A stretch of DNA of 64,000 nt from Lihuaxuella thermophila (GTDB taxonomy: Bacteria > Bacillota > Bacilli > Thermoactinomycetales > Thermoactinomycetaceae). The notes under the pieces are model-generated. The model searched no databases. It was not told the origin of the DNA and worked only from the letters and a program-made list of their open reading frames with translations. Position 1 is the first letter of the stretch; each line of letters opens with the position of its first letter. Below are positions 1 to 8,289 of the stretch, one piece after another. The translations under genes and the position numbers were made by a program. The stretch covers positions 62,001-126,000 of the forward strand of contig NZ_FOCQ01000002.1 of NCBI RefSeq assembly GCF_900110165.1. The letters run 5' to 3'.

Positions 1-256
1 GTTTTTTGGCTTCAGCAGCCTGAATGGTAAGCTTGGGGTGTAATCCGCTTGGAGTGCAGATGCAGACCACATCCACATTCGTTTTGAGCATGTCCGCCAA
101 ATCGGTGTAACCTTCAATCCCGTCTTTCGCAAATTCGCGAAGGCGTTCTTCATTGGTATCGCAAACGGCCACCAATTCAGCTCCTTCTACGGCTTCAATT
201 GCCGCCACATGTTTTTTGGCGATGTGGCCGCAACCAACGATTCCATAGCGTATCAC
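1..256 (-). CDS. Gfo/Idh/MocA-family oxidoreductase, N-terminal part
   Basis: Only the first 85 or so codons are present; the gene runs off the left edge. The translation begins VIRYGIVGCGHIAKKH, a Rossmann fold with the GxGxxA-type dinucleotide loop, followed by a strand ending VAVCDTNEERL and by VDVVCICTPSGLHP. These are typical of the NAD(P)-binding domain of Gfo/Idh/MocA oxidoreductases, which oxidise or reduce sugars and related substrates. The start is GTG at 256 with GGGAG about five bases upstream; the overlapping ATG is followed at once by a stop. The substrate cannot be told from this fragment. The neighbouring glycosyltransferase on the same strand suggests sugar or cell-surface polymer metabolism, but that is inference. 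Confidence 0.85.
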   Translation of the reverse strand, partial: MIRYGIVGCGHIAKKHVAAIEAVEGAELVAVCDTNEERLREFAKDGIEGYTDLADMLKTNVDVVCICTPSGLHPKLTIQAAEAKK

Positions 257-450
257 ATGTCTCCCTCTTTTCTATCCTGAACGTGGTTCGACAACTTCGG
301 TTTAAGAATATCGTTGTACAAAGACAGCCTTTGCATGTTGTTGCGTTTATTACAAGAACATTACAAACCCATCTTAAAATGTAACATAGTTGAAATGTTT
401 TGGGTATCCCTCATCTTAAACTTTTCTTGAAAGTGTGCTGTAAAAGGGTG

Positions 451-552
451 TGTCTGTGGTTGTGCTTCCGGGGCGGTCGGCCGTGTGGATCTCCGTGCTC
501 CTGAGGCCGGCAAGCATCGGAACGGAGCCGCAAAAATGATTTTGGAGCGGCC
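451..552 (+). repeat. Dispersed repeat locus A (truncated M1 plus half M2)
   Basis: This piece of the 257-639 gap matches the composite repeat found at four other places in the window. It has the M1 start (GTGCTTCCGGGGCGGTCGGC and then CTCCGTGCTCCTGAGGCC) joined directly to the second half of module M2 (GCATCGGAACGGAGCC ... GATTTTGGAGCGG). The central part of M1 with the conserved hairpin is missing, so this is a deleted or rearranged copy. No gene or clear promoter was recognised in the rest of the gap. Confidence 0.7.
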
Positions 553-639
553 CTTTAAAGCAATCCACCGTCATTCCCCGATTCTGTTGAACAAACAGTC
601 ATGATCATTTCAATGAAAGTGCAAAACCGTTTCACAAAA

Positions 640-1857
640 TTACTCGGGATCCCGCTTCAAGCCATTCACTGCAAGAACTTGCTCATAAAGCTGAATGGTG
701 TTTTGCGCATTTTGCTCCCAGGTGAGTGCCTTCGACATCTGAAACGCCCGCTCTCCCATGGATCGGGCCAGTTCCGGGGACTCGACCAATATCTGGCGAA
801 GCCGCTCCGCCAATTGGCCGGTGTTGCCGGGCTCAACGAGAAATCCGGTTTCGCCATCCCGCAAAATCTCGGCAATCCCTCCGACATCAGTGCACACCAT
901 CGGCTTCCCGCAACCCATGCTTTCAAGCAAAATGGACGGCAATCCCTCACTTCGGCTGGCTAAAACCAGCGCATCCGCACTGTTGATCCAGGCCGGAATT
1001 TCCTCATAGGGACGCCTGCCCATAAAATGGGTTTGCGCCTGGATTCCCTGACGGGCCGACTGTTCAGCGAGCGTCCGTCTCAGCGGACCGTCTCCAACCA
1101 GGTAAAGATGCAAATCCGGATCTTCGGCCGCCACTTTGGCAAACGCGGTGAGCAACAGGTCCACCCCTTTAACAGGCAGGAGATTGCCGACGAACAACAA
1201 TACTTTTTTCCGCCCGGAGATTCCCAATTGTTCCCTCGCCTTTTGCTGCCGGATCGGATAAAAACGCGACGGATCAAAGCCGTTATAAATGGTTTTCGCT
1301 TCAATTCCGGGGGCCATCCGCTCCGCTTCCGCAAGCAGCCGGCCGCTGACCGTGATGATCCGGTCATTCATTTGGAGCGCTTGCAGCGTTTTACGATAGA
1401 CGGATTTGTTTCGTTTGGGGTACAGCATGATATCCGAACCGTGAATCGTAGAGACGACGGGGACCTGAAACGATCTTTTTAAGATACCCGCGGCATAACC
1501 ATCGGGAAAAATGGTGTGGGCATGGATCAGATCAAACGGAAATTCCCTCTGGATCGCCGGGATCGCTTGCTGGAGCGACGCTGTGTAAAATCGGCCGTAG
1601 TTCGAAAAAAAGAAGCCTCCGGGAAACATCAGCGTCGGGACATACTGAACATCGATTCCCTCCAGCCGGGTTTGGAGAGCCATTTTGCGATAGCCCTTCC
1701 ATTTCGGGTAGAGCGGAAAGCGGGGGATCGGGGAAACGACCCGCACTCGGATTCCCGCTTTTTGTAAACTTTTCGCCTGGTTGTGAACAAAAATCCCCGA
1801 CACGGGATTCACCTGATTCGGATACATGTGGGAAATGATCAATACACGAAGGCTCAC
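640..1857 (-). CDS. GT4-family glycosyltransferase, TuaC-like
   Basis: About 405 residues with the GT-B architecture of glycosyltransferase family 4. The N-terminal domain starts VSLRVLIISHMYPN and has the acceptor-side motif SGIFVHNQAKSL. The C-terminal domain has LLFVGNLLPVKGVDLLL and the donor-binding segment SRSEGLPSILLESMGCGKP with the E-x7-E pattern. The closest group I know is TuaC of teichuronic acid synthesis, so a role in cell-wall or capsular polysaccharide assembly at the inner face of the membrane is likely but not proven. The start is taken as GTG at 1857, which has AAGGAAGAGG upstream; a longer frame reaches 1932 without a good ribosome site. The gene stands alone, downstream on the minus strand of the fabZ cluster. 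Confidence 0.85.
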   Translation of the reverse strand: MSLRVLIISHMYPNQVNPVSGIFVHNQAKSLQKAGIRVRVVSPIPRFPLYPKWKGYRKMALQTRLEGIDVQYVPTLMFPGGFFFSNYGRFYTASLQQAIPAIQREFPFDLIHAHTIFPDGYAAGILKRSFQVPVVSTIHGSDIMLYPKRNKSVYRKTLQALQMNDRIITVSGRLLAEAERMAPGIEAKTIYNGFDPSRFYPIRQQKAREQLGISGRKKVLLFVGNLLPVKGVDLLLTAFAKVAAEDPDLHLYLVGDGPLRRTLAEQSARQGIQAQTHFMGRRPYEEIPAWINSADALVLASRSEGLPSILLESMGCGKPMVCTDVGGIAEILRDGETGFLVEPGNTGQLAERLRQILVESPELARSMGERAFQMSKALTWEQNAQNTIQLYEQVLAVNGLKRDPE

Positions 1858-1986
1858 CGGAATCAAACCTCTTCCTTTTTGATTAAGATTCCCTGAATAT
1901 TTGCGATTCCATCCTTGACCGTATACAAGCATTCGGGATAACTGTTTGCTTCATGGTGATAATAGGGGTAAGGAGCGGATCGATGA

Positions 1987-2112
1987 ATGAAAAAGCAAAG
2001 AGTTGCCAATGACTCCTTGAACTGTGCACTCGGTCTGATCAATGGCCTGATCCTGAGTCTCCCTCTCTGGGGATTGATCTATTTTTTTGTGCGCTTTATT
2101 ATTGGGTCGTAA
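1987..2112 (+). CDS. Possible 41-residue single-pass membrane protein
   Basis: A short open frame starts MKKQRVANDS and carries one hydrophobic stretch, roughly residues 15-40 (LGLINGLILSLPLWGLIYFF). A positively charged N-terminus would favour an inward N-end. AAGGAG lies about eleven bases before the ATG, slightly long, and a good hairpin terminator follows the stop at 2163. It is the only plus-strand gene candidate in this stretch, between two minus-strand genes. I do not recognise a family. It could be a real small membrane protein or a chance frame. Confidence 0.4.
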   Translation: MKKQRVANDSLNCALGLINGLILSLPLWGLIYFFVRFIIGS

Positions 2113-2162
2113 TGAAGTAGCGATACCCCGAAATAATCATTTAGAATAAGAGAACAGAGAAG

Positions 2163-2192
2163 GAAGGTCCCTTAGAGACCTTCCAATTTTTA
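2163..2192 (+). terminator. Intrinsic terminator
   Basis: GGAAGGTC and GACCTTCC form a stem around a short loop (CCTTAGA), followed on the plus strand by AATTTTT. It would end transcription of the small plus-strand frame. Read on the minus strand it may also serve the 3-prime end of fabZ, although the U-tract there is poor. Confidence 0.65.
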
Positions 2193-2204
2193 TGTACAGC
2201 TTGG

Positions 2205-2630
2205 TTAAGAGAGAGCGAACATCAATTCACCTTCCGCCACCACTTTGTCGCCGACTTTGGCTACCCCTTTTCCTTTGCCGATGTTAGCCCTCAATCGCAG
2301 CATTTCCACTTCTAAAGTCAATACATCCCCCGGCTTGACCTGTTCACGGAAGCGGACGTTGTCAATGCCTGCAAAGAAAGCCAATTTTCCTTTATTTTCT
2401 TCCTTGCTGAGCACGACGAACGCGCCCACTTGAGCCAAAGCTTCGATGATCAATACCCCCGGCATGACGGGATATCCGGGAAAGTGGCCCTGGAAAAACG
2501 GTTCATTGATGGTTACATTTTTGATTCCGACCGCTCTTTTGCCTGATTCAAACTCGGTGATTTTATCGACGAGCAGAAACGGATAACGGTGTGGAATGGT
2601 TTCCTGAATTTGCTTGATATCAAGCTCCAT
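2205..2630 (-). CDS. fabZ: 3-hydroxyacyl-[acyl-carrier-protein] dehydratase FabZ
   Basis: This 141-residue hot-dog-fold enzyme dehydrates 3-hydroxyacyl-ACP in type II fatty acid synthesis in the cytoplasm. It begins [20 protein letters not shown] and contains the catalytic-helix motif [20 protein letters not shown], including the catalytic His and the later Glu of the family. The length is normal. The start is ATG at 2630, with AAGGAAAGGGG upstream; a longer frame to 2711 has no support and no family similarity. In Bacillus, fabZ lies close to the spoIIID-mbl region, and the same neighbourhood is seen here. It is the last gene of the minus-strand run from spoIIID and may have its own promoter in the 2631-2717 gap. 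Confidence 0.96.
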   Translation of the reverse strand: MELDIKQIQETIPHRYPFLLVDKITEFESGKRAVGIKNVTINEPFFQGHFPGYPVMPGVLIIEALAQVGAFVVLSKEENKGKLAFFAGIDNVRFREQVKPGDVLTLEVEMLRLRANIGKGKGVAKVGDKVVAEGELMFALS

Positions 2631-2711
2631 CCAAAAGATCCCCTTTCCTTCAGTCACTGTCCCCATTATAACGAATGGTTTCTCAAATTGCCATGAAAGA
2701 GCGCTGCTCAC

Positions 2712-2744
2712 ATAAAGGAGCGCCTGCTCTTCACATAGGCGCTC
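2712..2744 (-). terminator. Probable terminator after the malic enzyme gene
   Basis: GAGCGCC and GGCGCTC form a 7-bp GC-rich stem over a 13-base loop. On the minus strand it is followed by CTTTAT, a weak U-tract. It lies 16 bases beyond the malic enzyme stop codon. Confidence 0.5.
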
Positions 2745-2759
2745 TCTCTGTTGCGTCTG

Positions 2760-4079
2760 CTATTCCTTTCCTTGTGAAGCTTCCCGTTCTACAGCCAGCG
2801 CCACTTCCTCATGCACTTTGGGATCGAGCGGATGCGGAACCAGCTCGCCCGGATTGGTGCAGTTTGCAATGGCAAGAGCGGCGGCGACCAGCATCGGATG
2901 CGTGATTTCCTTTGCCCCTGCATTCAGCACACCGCGGAAAATACCCGGGAATCCGAGAACGTTGTTCACCGAACGGCCATCCGCGGCAAAAGCGGCACCC
3001 GCTTTTAAGGCCTCTTCCGGTTCAATTTCCGGTTTGGGGTTGGATAATGCCAGAATCACTTGTCCGGACCGGACCATCTCCGGCTTAATCAAGCCCGGAA
3101 CACCGGTAGTCGCGATCACGATGTCACATCTTTCCATCAACTCCTCGATGGAGTCAACCGGGGTTCCCCCATAGTCGGCCAAGCGGTTCAAAGCATCCGG
3201 CTGGCGATCCACGCCACACATCTCTTCCACTCCATAAGCCATAAACATACGGCAAATGGCGAGACCCGCGGCCCCTAAGCCAATTTGTCCCACTACGGCA
3301 TCTTTCAGGCTCACCCCTGCCGAACGGCATGCAGAGATGACGGCGGCCAAAGTGACCACTGCCGTTCCATGCTGATCATCATGCATAACAGGAATGGGAA
3401 GTTCCTGTTTCAAACGCTCTTCAATTTCAAAACAATGAGGGGAACCGATATCCTCCAGCAAAATTCCCCCAAACCCCTGATAGATGTTTTTTACGGTCCG
3501 CACTACTTCATCCGGGTCGCTGGTGCCCAGCAAAATGGGGATGCCGCTGATTCCCGCGAAACGGTCAAACAGAGCCGCCTTCCCTTCCATTACCGGCATC
3601 CCGGCCATCGGGCCGATATTGCCAAGTCCTAAAATGGCCGTTCCGTCCGTGATGATGGCCACGGTGTTGCCAATGCTTGTATAATATCTCGCTTTTTCCG
3701 GTTCCTCCTGAATCACCCGGCACACGTTGGCGACACCCGGGGTATAGACCCGGCGCAGGTCTGCCAAGGAACGGATATCCATGCGGCTGGTCATATGAAT
3801 CTTTCCGCCTTCATGCGCCCGAAGAACGTCGTCGGAAACGGAAAGAATGCGAATTCCGTTGCCTAATTCTTTGATCGCCAGTACAACTTGATGCAGCTGG
3901 TCATCATTCTCACAATGAACGGTAATGTCCCGGACCGTAGAGAGGGGTCCGATTTTAATGGTTGTGATATCTCCAATATCTCCACCGGCTTTTCCGATCG
4001 CCGTTGTTACTTTCCCAAGGTTTCCTGGTTTGGACGGGGTTTCTACGATAATTGTTCTGACTACGTTGCGAATAGACAC
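2760..4079 (-). CDS. NAD(P)-dependent malic enzyme with N-terminal ACT domain
   Basis: 439 residues. Residues 1-85 form an ACT-type domain (RTIIVETPSKPGNLGKVTTA), a small-molecule sensing fold. Residues 90-430 are a bacterial malic enzyme that decarboxylates malate to pyruvate. The tyrosine-region signature LADLRRVYTPGVANVC, the metal-site stretch VMHDDQHGTAVVTLAA and the nucleotide loop GQIGLGAAGLAICR are all visible. The start is GTG at 4079 with GGAGGT nine bases upstream. ACT-fused malic enzymes are widespread in Bacillales, where cofactor preference differs between paralogues, so NAD versus NADP cannot be assigned. It lies between fabZ and pgsA and is separated from pgsA by a terminator, so it is probably transcribed on its own. 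Confidence 0.93.
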   Translation of the reverse strand: MSIRNVVRTIIVETPSKPGNLGKVTTAIGKAGGDIGDITTIKIGPLSTVRDITVHCENDDQLHQVVLAIKELGNGIRILSVSDDVLRAHEGGKIHMTSRMDIRSLADLRRVYTPGVANVCRVIQEEPEKARYYTSIGNTVAIITDGTAILGLGNIGPMAGMPVMEGKAALFDRFAGISGIPILLGTSDPDEVVRTVKNIYQGFGGILLEDIGSPHCFEIEERLKQELPIPVMHDDQHGTAVVTLAAVISACRSAGVSLKDAVVGQIGLGAAGLAICRMFMAYGVEEMCGVDRQPDALNRLADYGGTPVDSIEELMERCDIVIATTGVPGLIKPEMVRSGQVILALSNPKPEIEPEEALKAGAAFAADGRSVNNVLGFPGIFRGVLNAGAKEITHPMLVAAALAIANCTNPGELVPHPLDPKVHEEVALAVEREASQGKE

Positions 4080-4124
4080 CCGCTCGACACCTCCTAAATC
4101 CTTATCATACTAAATGTGGAGACA

Positions 4125-4155
4125 TAAAAAAAGAACCGAAGCGGATACGGTTCTT
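4125..4155 (-). terminator. Intrinsic terminator after pgsA
   Basis: On the minus strand AAGAACCG and CGGTTCTT pair over a nine-base loop and are followed by seven T residues. It starts a few bases beyond the pgsA-type gene and sits before the malic enzyme start, so it separates the two transcripts. Confidence 0.85.
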
Positions 4156-4161
4156 TGCCTA

Positions 4162-4683
4162 TTACATCAATTCTTCATTCACTGTTTTCAATTGGAGCAT
4201 ATAGACAAAGGAAGTGATATACGACAGCACGATTACCGCCCACAAAAAGTTTTGCGCATACGCGGAGTCAAACATGAGCAATACCAGTGCCACATAAAAC
4301 AGGACGGTGGTCATTTTCCCGAGCACATTGGCGGGTACTGTTTTTTTACCCCGGAAATGAAAAAAGGCGGAACAGAGAATCATGGTCAAATCACGGAAGA
4401 AGATCGCGGCAGCAGCCCAGTAGCCGATTTTTCCGGAGATCAAGAGCGATAGAAAAACAGCGATCATCATCAGCTTATCAGCAAGGGGATCCAACATGAT
4501 ACCCAGTTGCGTAACCTGTTTATTCCGCCGCGCCAAGTATCCATCCACCACATCTGTCATCCCTGCGAAGAGGACGATTCCCAAAGCCCAGTAAATCCGC
4601 CCCGGCATTTCGGAGAAATAAACGAAGAGATACAAAGGTATGAGTGCAAAGCGTATCATTGTAAGCAGATTGGGCAAGTTCAT
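4162..4683 (-). CDS. CDP-alcohol phosphatidyltransferase (PgsA-like)
   Basis: A 173-residue integral membrane enzyme with about four to five hydrophobic segments. It carries the CDP-alcohol phosphotransferase signature DVVDGYLARR ... GIMLDPLADK, in which the spaced aspartates bind the metal and CDP. It begins MNLPNLLTMIRFALIPLYLF, typical of PgsA, which makes phosphatidylglycerophosphate from CDP-diacylglycerol and glycerol-3-phosphate at the membrane. Bacilli can carry several members of this family and the usual pgsA lies near cinA, so this may be a paralogue; I leave the symbol blank. The start ATG at 4683 has GGGGGGATCC upstream. It follows the EpuA-like gene and ends at a strong terminator. 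Confidence 0.82.
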   Translation of the reverse strand: MNLPNLLTMIRFALIPLYLFVYFSEMPGRIYWALGIVLFAGMTDVVDGYLARRNKQVTQLGIMLDPLADKLMMIAVFLSLLISGKIGYWAAAAIFFRDLTMILCSAFFHFRGKKTVPANVLGKMTTVLFYVALVLLMFDSAYAQNFLWAVIVLSYITSFVYMLQLKTVNEELM

Positions 4684-4758
4684 TTAGGATCCCCCCTCAC
4701 AGCTAGACTTTTGTAAAACAATGCCATCTCTGCTGAAAATGAACAGCAAAAAGACATG

Positions 4759-4816
4759 AAAGACCCCGTCTTTCCCGCTTTGGGCCGATTGCCTGAAAGC
4801 TAAAGACGGGTTCTTT
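4759..4816 (-). terminator. Probable terminator after the EpuA-like gene
   Basis: Two long arms (AAAGACGGGTTCTTT and AAAGACCCCGTCTTT) pair with one mismatch on the minus strand, beginning inside the stop codon of the upstream gene. The loop is about 28 bases and a T-rich stretch (GTCTTTTTG) follows. It could instead be an mRNA 3-prime-end stabilising hairpin. Confidence 0.45.
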
Positions 4817-5562
4817 TACCCATATATGAGTTTATATATATGTTCCCACATATCCAGATCAAATATCTCACCCGCTGGCTGATCCCCGATCACCGTGTGG
4901 CCGATGATGAGTCCCACAATCAGAACAACGAACAGAAGCAGTGGCAGCCAAAGAATTTTGATCGCCCATTTTATTATTTTCTTTTTTTCATCCGGAATAC
5001 CATAAGAATCCGCTTCCGTCAATTCGTCATCATCTTCATCCACGATATAGGCGGGCTTTTTGAATTCTGTCTCAAACTCCGGATCTTTGTTTGTCTCGCG
5101 CTCAGGTTCAATGGAATATTCTTTGAAATCTATCGGTGTTAACGTATCTTCAAGCGATAAGGCACGCTCACGGCGAGGCGATTCTTGTCCGGTCTCTTTC
5201 CGGGACTGATCCGATTGTTCCCGGTCAGTAGATTCGCTTGAACCGTTCCCATCCTGCGGATTCCACCGGACCGATGATTCGGCTTCCTTCTCCCGTCCCT
5301 CAGAGGCAGGCAATTCTCCTTCCGCAACTGGTTCATTCTCATGATCCAACTTCGGATCGATCCCTTTGACTTCAAGATTTGCGCGGGTATCTTGCTCTTC
5401 TTCCTCATCCTTGCTCCATTTCAGTTTCCCGACAGGCAGCCTGGATTCCTGCTCCTTACGCAACTCTTTTAACGAGCTTTTCATTTTTTCTCCTTGTTTT
5501 GGGGAGCTCTTCATGTCTTCCGGATGATTGTCCACTCGATTTTCTTTGTTCGGATAACTCAT
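4816..5562 (-). CDS. Acidic protein with C-terminal EpuA-like membrane anchor
   Basis: 248 residues from ATG 5562, which has GGAGAGG eight bases upstream. Residues 1-190 are charged, low in hydrophobics and rich in Glu, Ser, Lys and Gln, so probably disordered. Residues about 203-222 form one membrane helix (ILWLPLLLFVVLIVGLIIGH). The tail TVIGDQPAG ... MWEHIYKLIYG resembles the C-terminus of the short EpuA family, often misnamed RNA polymerase subunit beta, which I recall next to fabZ and flhP in bacilli. The neighbourhood agrees. What is odd is the very long acidic N-terminal part, since family members are mostly 60-100 residues. Function is unknown; an envelope-associated role at division or sporulation is only a guess. 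Confidence 0.65.
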   Translation of the reverse strand: MSYPNKENRVDNHPEDMKSSPKQGEKMKSSLKELRKEQESRLPVGKLKWSKDEEEEQDTRANLEVKGIDPKLDHENEPVAEGELPASEGREKEAESSVRWNPQDGNGSSESTDREQSDQSRKETGQESPRRERALSLEDTLTPIDFKEYSIEPERETNKDPEFETEFKKPAYIVDEDDDELTEADSYGIPDEKKKIIKWAIKILWLPLLLFVVLIVGLIIGHTVIGDQPAGEIFDLDMWEHIYKLIYG

Positions 5563-5853
5563 TTGACATTCCTCTCCAAGAAACAAAACTTCATCAAATT
5601 CTAAAAAGCTCGTCCGATCATCACAATAAATCTATGCATCATCTACACAAAAAAATCATTGGTTTTGTCTCATTTGTACACTATAACTAGAATATATCGC
5701 AACTGTTAACATAAGTCTACACTTTAGGCTGCCGATTGGAACGGATTTTGTCAAATGGGAAGAGCACCGGAGCGATGGATATGAATGAAAAGTAGTCCGA
5801 ACGGTGCAGAAAAAAATATTATGTAATGCTGCCGGTGCCGATCAAATCATTTT

Positions 5854-6138
5854 CTAGACCTTCACAGGCGTCCTTGCCTCTTTCGCCGCAGATTTTCGCT
5901 TATATTTGATCTTGGTCGCTTCCCCTCCCCGGATATGGCGAATAGACTTATGATATTCAAGAATCTCCTTAACCTGACTGGCTAAATCGGGATTAATTTC
6001 CGGCAACCGTTCAGTCAAATCTTTATGAACAGTACTCTTGGAAACGCCGAATTCCTTGGCGATCATTCGCACGGTATTTTGTGTTTCCACAAAGTAACGA
6101 CCGATTTTTATGGTCCTTTCTTTAATATAATCATGCAC
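5854..6138 (-). CDS. spoIIID: Stage III sporulation regulator SpoIIID
   Basis: A 94-residue DNA-binding protein that modulates the sigma-E regulon in the mother cell. It begins VHDYIKERTIKIGRYFVETQ and holds the helix-turn-helix TVRMIAKEFGVSKSTVHKDLTERLP, followed by the basic tail (EATKIKYKRK) that also contacts DNA. The start is GTG at 6138 with AGGAGG upstream; an extension to 6174 lacks family similarity. In Bacillus it lies between spoIIQ and mbl; here spoIIQ is upstream as expected, but mbl, flhO and flhP are not downstream. A terminator separates it from spoIIQ, so it should have its own promoter in the 100-base gap. Confidence 0.95.
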   Translation of the reverse strand: MHDYIKERTIKIGRYFVETQNTVRMIAKEFGVSKSTVHKDLTERLPEINPDLASQVKEILEYHKSIRHIRGGEATKIKYKRKSAAKEARTPVKV

Positions 6139-6237
6139 TCGCCTCGCTCCTCCTTTCGGGGATGTTTGGTACATTATATGAACCGTTTTATGGGTTATTC
6201 GCCGCGAACAAGCAATGACAAGCTAATCGTATAAAAT

Positions 6238-6270
6238 AAAAAAACCGCCCTCGTTTTGAGGACGGTTTTT
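6238..6270 (-). terminator. Intrinsic terminator after spoIIQ
   Basis: AAAACCG(C)CCTC and GAGGACGGTTTTT form a stem of about eleven pairs over a TTTT-containing loop. On the minus strand a run of seven T follows, so it ends the spoIIQ transcript; the plus strand also has five T, so it may work both ways. Confidence 0.85.
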
Positions 6271-6311
6271 CGGTCAATCATTTGTTTTTTATCAATGGTG
6301 ATTCATTGGCG

Positions 6312-7001
6312 TTATTTAAGATATTGCGCTGGATTCACCGCTTGGTTTTCATTGTTTCTGATTTCAAAGTGAAGATGGTTTCCGGCTTCTTTTTCAAAAT
6401 TGTTTCGACCCGCTTTGGCGATGACCTCACCTTTTTTCACGGTTTGCCCTTTTTGGACTCTCACATCATCGAGCGATTGATAAACGGTGGTAATTCCGCT
6501 GTCATGACGGATCTCCACTTGATAGCCGACAATCGGATGTTCCTCGACCCGGATGACACGTCCTTCCAGTGCGGCAACAACATCAAAGGTTTTGCCGTCT
6601 TTCCGGGCAAAGTCTACCCCGGAGTGAGGCCAGAAGGTATTGGCATATTTGACAAGTGATGCTTCTTTGCTCTTTTCCGATCCGGCTTCATCATAGAATC
6701 CGATGGTTCTTTCAGCTTGAGAATTTTTCGCCACCGGCAGGATCATTTCATCATCCGTCGGGTTGGTGGGAATTCTCTCCATAGGAAGCTGTTGATCCAA
6801 ACTACTGCCTGGTTTCGTGGTTTTTGAAACTTGTTCCAATTGGTATTCTTGATACCACCAAGCAAGGGTTAGGATCAGTGCTGCTGCTGTCAGATAAACT
6901 GCCGGAAAAAACCATTTTTTTGCAAAGAGCCGCTTCCATTTGAGGCGGCGTTTCGCTTTTTCAAAGGAAGGAATATTGTTATTTGGTTCCTCTGGTTTCA
7001 T
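6312..7001 (-). CDS. spoIIQ: Stage II sporulation protein SpoIIQ, M23/LytM fold
   Basis: 229 residues. A basic N-terminus precedes one membrane helix (about residues 30-49, WFFPAVYLTAAALILTLAWW), followed by a linker and a C-terminal LytM-type domain (about 120-229). SpoIIQ sits in the forespore membrane and joins SpoIIIAH across the engulfment gap to build the feeding channel. H126 and D130 (HSGVD) and H209/H211 (HLHF) match the zinc-binding H-x3-D and H-x-H motifs. As I recall, the first histidine is lost in B. subtilis SpoIIQ but kept in clostridial ones, so this copy may bind zinc. The gene lies between spoIID and spoIIID, as in Bacillus, and ends at a good terminator. Confidence 0.92.
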   Translation of the reverse strand: MKPEEPNNNIPSFEKAKRRLKWKRLFAKKWFFPAVYLTAAALILTLAWWYQEYQLEQVSKTTKPGSSLDQQLPMERIPTNPTDDEMILPVAKNSQAERTIGFYDEAGSEKSKEASLVKYANTFWPHSGVDFARKDGKTFDVVAALEGRVIRVEEHPIVGYQVEIRHDSGITTVYQSLDDVRVQKGQTVKKGEVIAKAGRNNFEKEAGNHLHFEIRNNENQAVNPAQYLK

Positions 7002-7066
7002 ATCTGATCACCTCAGGAACCATTCTCGACAGCAAAAACTCTTTTTATACCCAAGGTGAACAATCT

Positions 7067-8128
7067 TTAGTAAATTCGCAACCGGCCGGCTATGTTCGCT
7101 AATCGGTCCGGACTCATTTTTTCGATCTTAACCCCTTGATAGTAATGGGCAATGATCTCGGATACGTTCTTCCCTTGCTTGGCCATCAGATTGGCCCCCC
7201 ACTGGCTCATTCCCACTCCGTGGCCGTATCCCCGGGTGGTAAGCCGGATCTTATTTCCTTTGATCTGCCAGGAAAAATCGGTGGATGGCAACTGAAGGGC
7301 TTCTCTCACTTCGCGTCCGGTAAATTTCCGGTCGCCGATTTGGATCTCGGCAATCCGGTTTCCAGGTGTCTTTTTTAGGATTCGGATCATGTTCTGACCG
7401 GAAGAGGTGGACATTGCAATCCTCTTTCCCGTCTCCGCTTCCAATTTGCCCAACAAACGGGAAATCTCCCAAGTCTGAACTTGACGGTACTTGGGAGAAT
7501 ATTGATCCCAAGCGGAATTCACGCTGCGCAGATAAGGATATTTGCCGGCGAAATAATCCTCGGAGTTTTCCGTCCGCCCGTTGCTGGTGGAGAAAAAGGC
7601 AGGGTAGATGGGTTTTCCCTGATAAGTGATGATTTGCCCCCCGGTAGAACGAACGGCTTCATCCATCCGGCGGATGTTTTTCCCGTACTCAGCACCCCAT
7701 TTTTTGCGCAAATCCTGATCCGTTGCGTAGACCTGGTGCATGGTCGTATCGGTTACATCCGCCGACTTGGCCGCTTCCCCCCAGCGGGACATATCCGAAT
7801 AATCCTGTTTGATCAAACGGTCGATGATGTATGTACGCGCAGCCAGGGCTTGGGCTTTCAGGGCTTCCGGGTGAAAGTCCGCAGGCATCTCAGCCGCAAT
7901 CACACCGCGGATATAGGATTCCAACGGGATTTCCTCTACTCTTTTTTCTTTTGTCAAATAGACCCGGACAACCAGAGAGGATTCCTCATCGGCAGTTTCC
8001 GCCTGTGAGCGGATTTCCGCGGATACAGGCTCCGTGGATGTCTCCGTCTGCAAAGAAACCAACAAAGTGGGAATGATCAGGATGAGCAGAGTGAGCGTGA
8101 TCAAACAAAAAAGCAGTCTCTTCTGCAA
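7067..8128 (-). CDS. spoIID: Stage II sporulation protein D (SpoIID)
   Basis: 353 residues from TTG 8128, with GGAGGTGA upstream. One N-terminal membrane helix (LLFCLITLTLLILIIPTLLV) is followed by the SpoIID/LytB-type lytic transglycosylase domain, which cuts peptidoglycan during engulfment together with SpoIIM and SpoIIP. Visible family stretches are VRVYLTKEKRVEEIPLESY, GVIAAEMPADFHPEALKAQA, ARTYII, FFSTSNGRTE and TRGYGHGVGMSQWGANLMA; the Glu in GVIAAEMP is the catalytic acid of the family. An uninterrupted frame continues to 8629, but those extra codons lie inside the dispersed repeat and do not resemble SpoIID. It follows murAA, as in Bacillus. Confidence 0.95.
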   Translation of the reverse strand: MQKRLLFCLITLTLLILIIPTLLVSLQTETSTEPVSAEIRSQAETADEESSLVVRVYLTKEKRVEEIPLESYIRGVIAAEMPADFHPEALKAQALAARTYIIDRLIKQDYSDMSRWGEAAKSADVTDTTMHQVYATDQDLRKKWGAEYGKNIRRMDEAVRSTGGQIITYQGKPIYPAFFSTSNGRTENSEDYFAGKYPYLRSVNSAWDQYSPKYRQVQTWEISRLLGKLEAETGKRIAMSTSSGQNMIRILKKTPGNRIAEIQIGDRKFTGREVREALQLPSTDFSWQIKGNKIRLTTRGYGHGVGMSQWGANLMAKQGKNVSEIIAHYYQGVKIEKMSPDRLANIAGRLRIY

Positions 8129-8289
8129 ACGACCTTCACCTCCGACGATTTTTAAAAGTTCCGTCCGAACCCCTGCTGTTTTGTCCCATTGCCCGAAAGG
8201 AAAACGAACTGTGGCCGATCCTCCTTCCGCACGGCGAGTGTAAATGGGACAAACTTTCACTTTAAAACTATGAAAGCGCCCGCTGTTTA

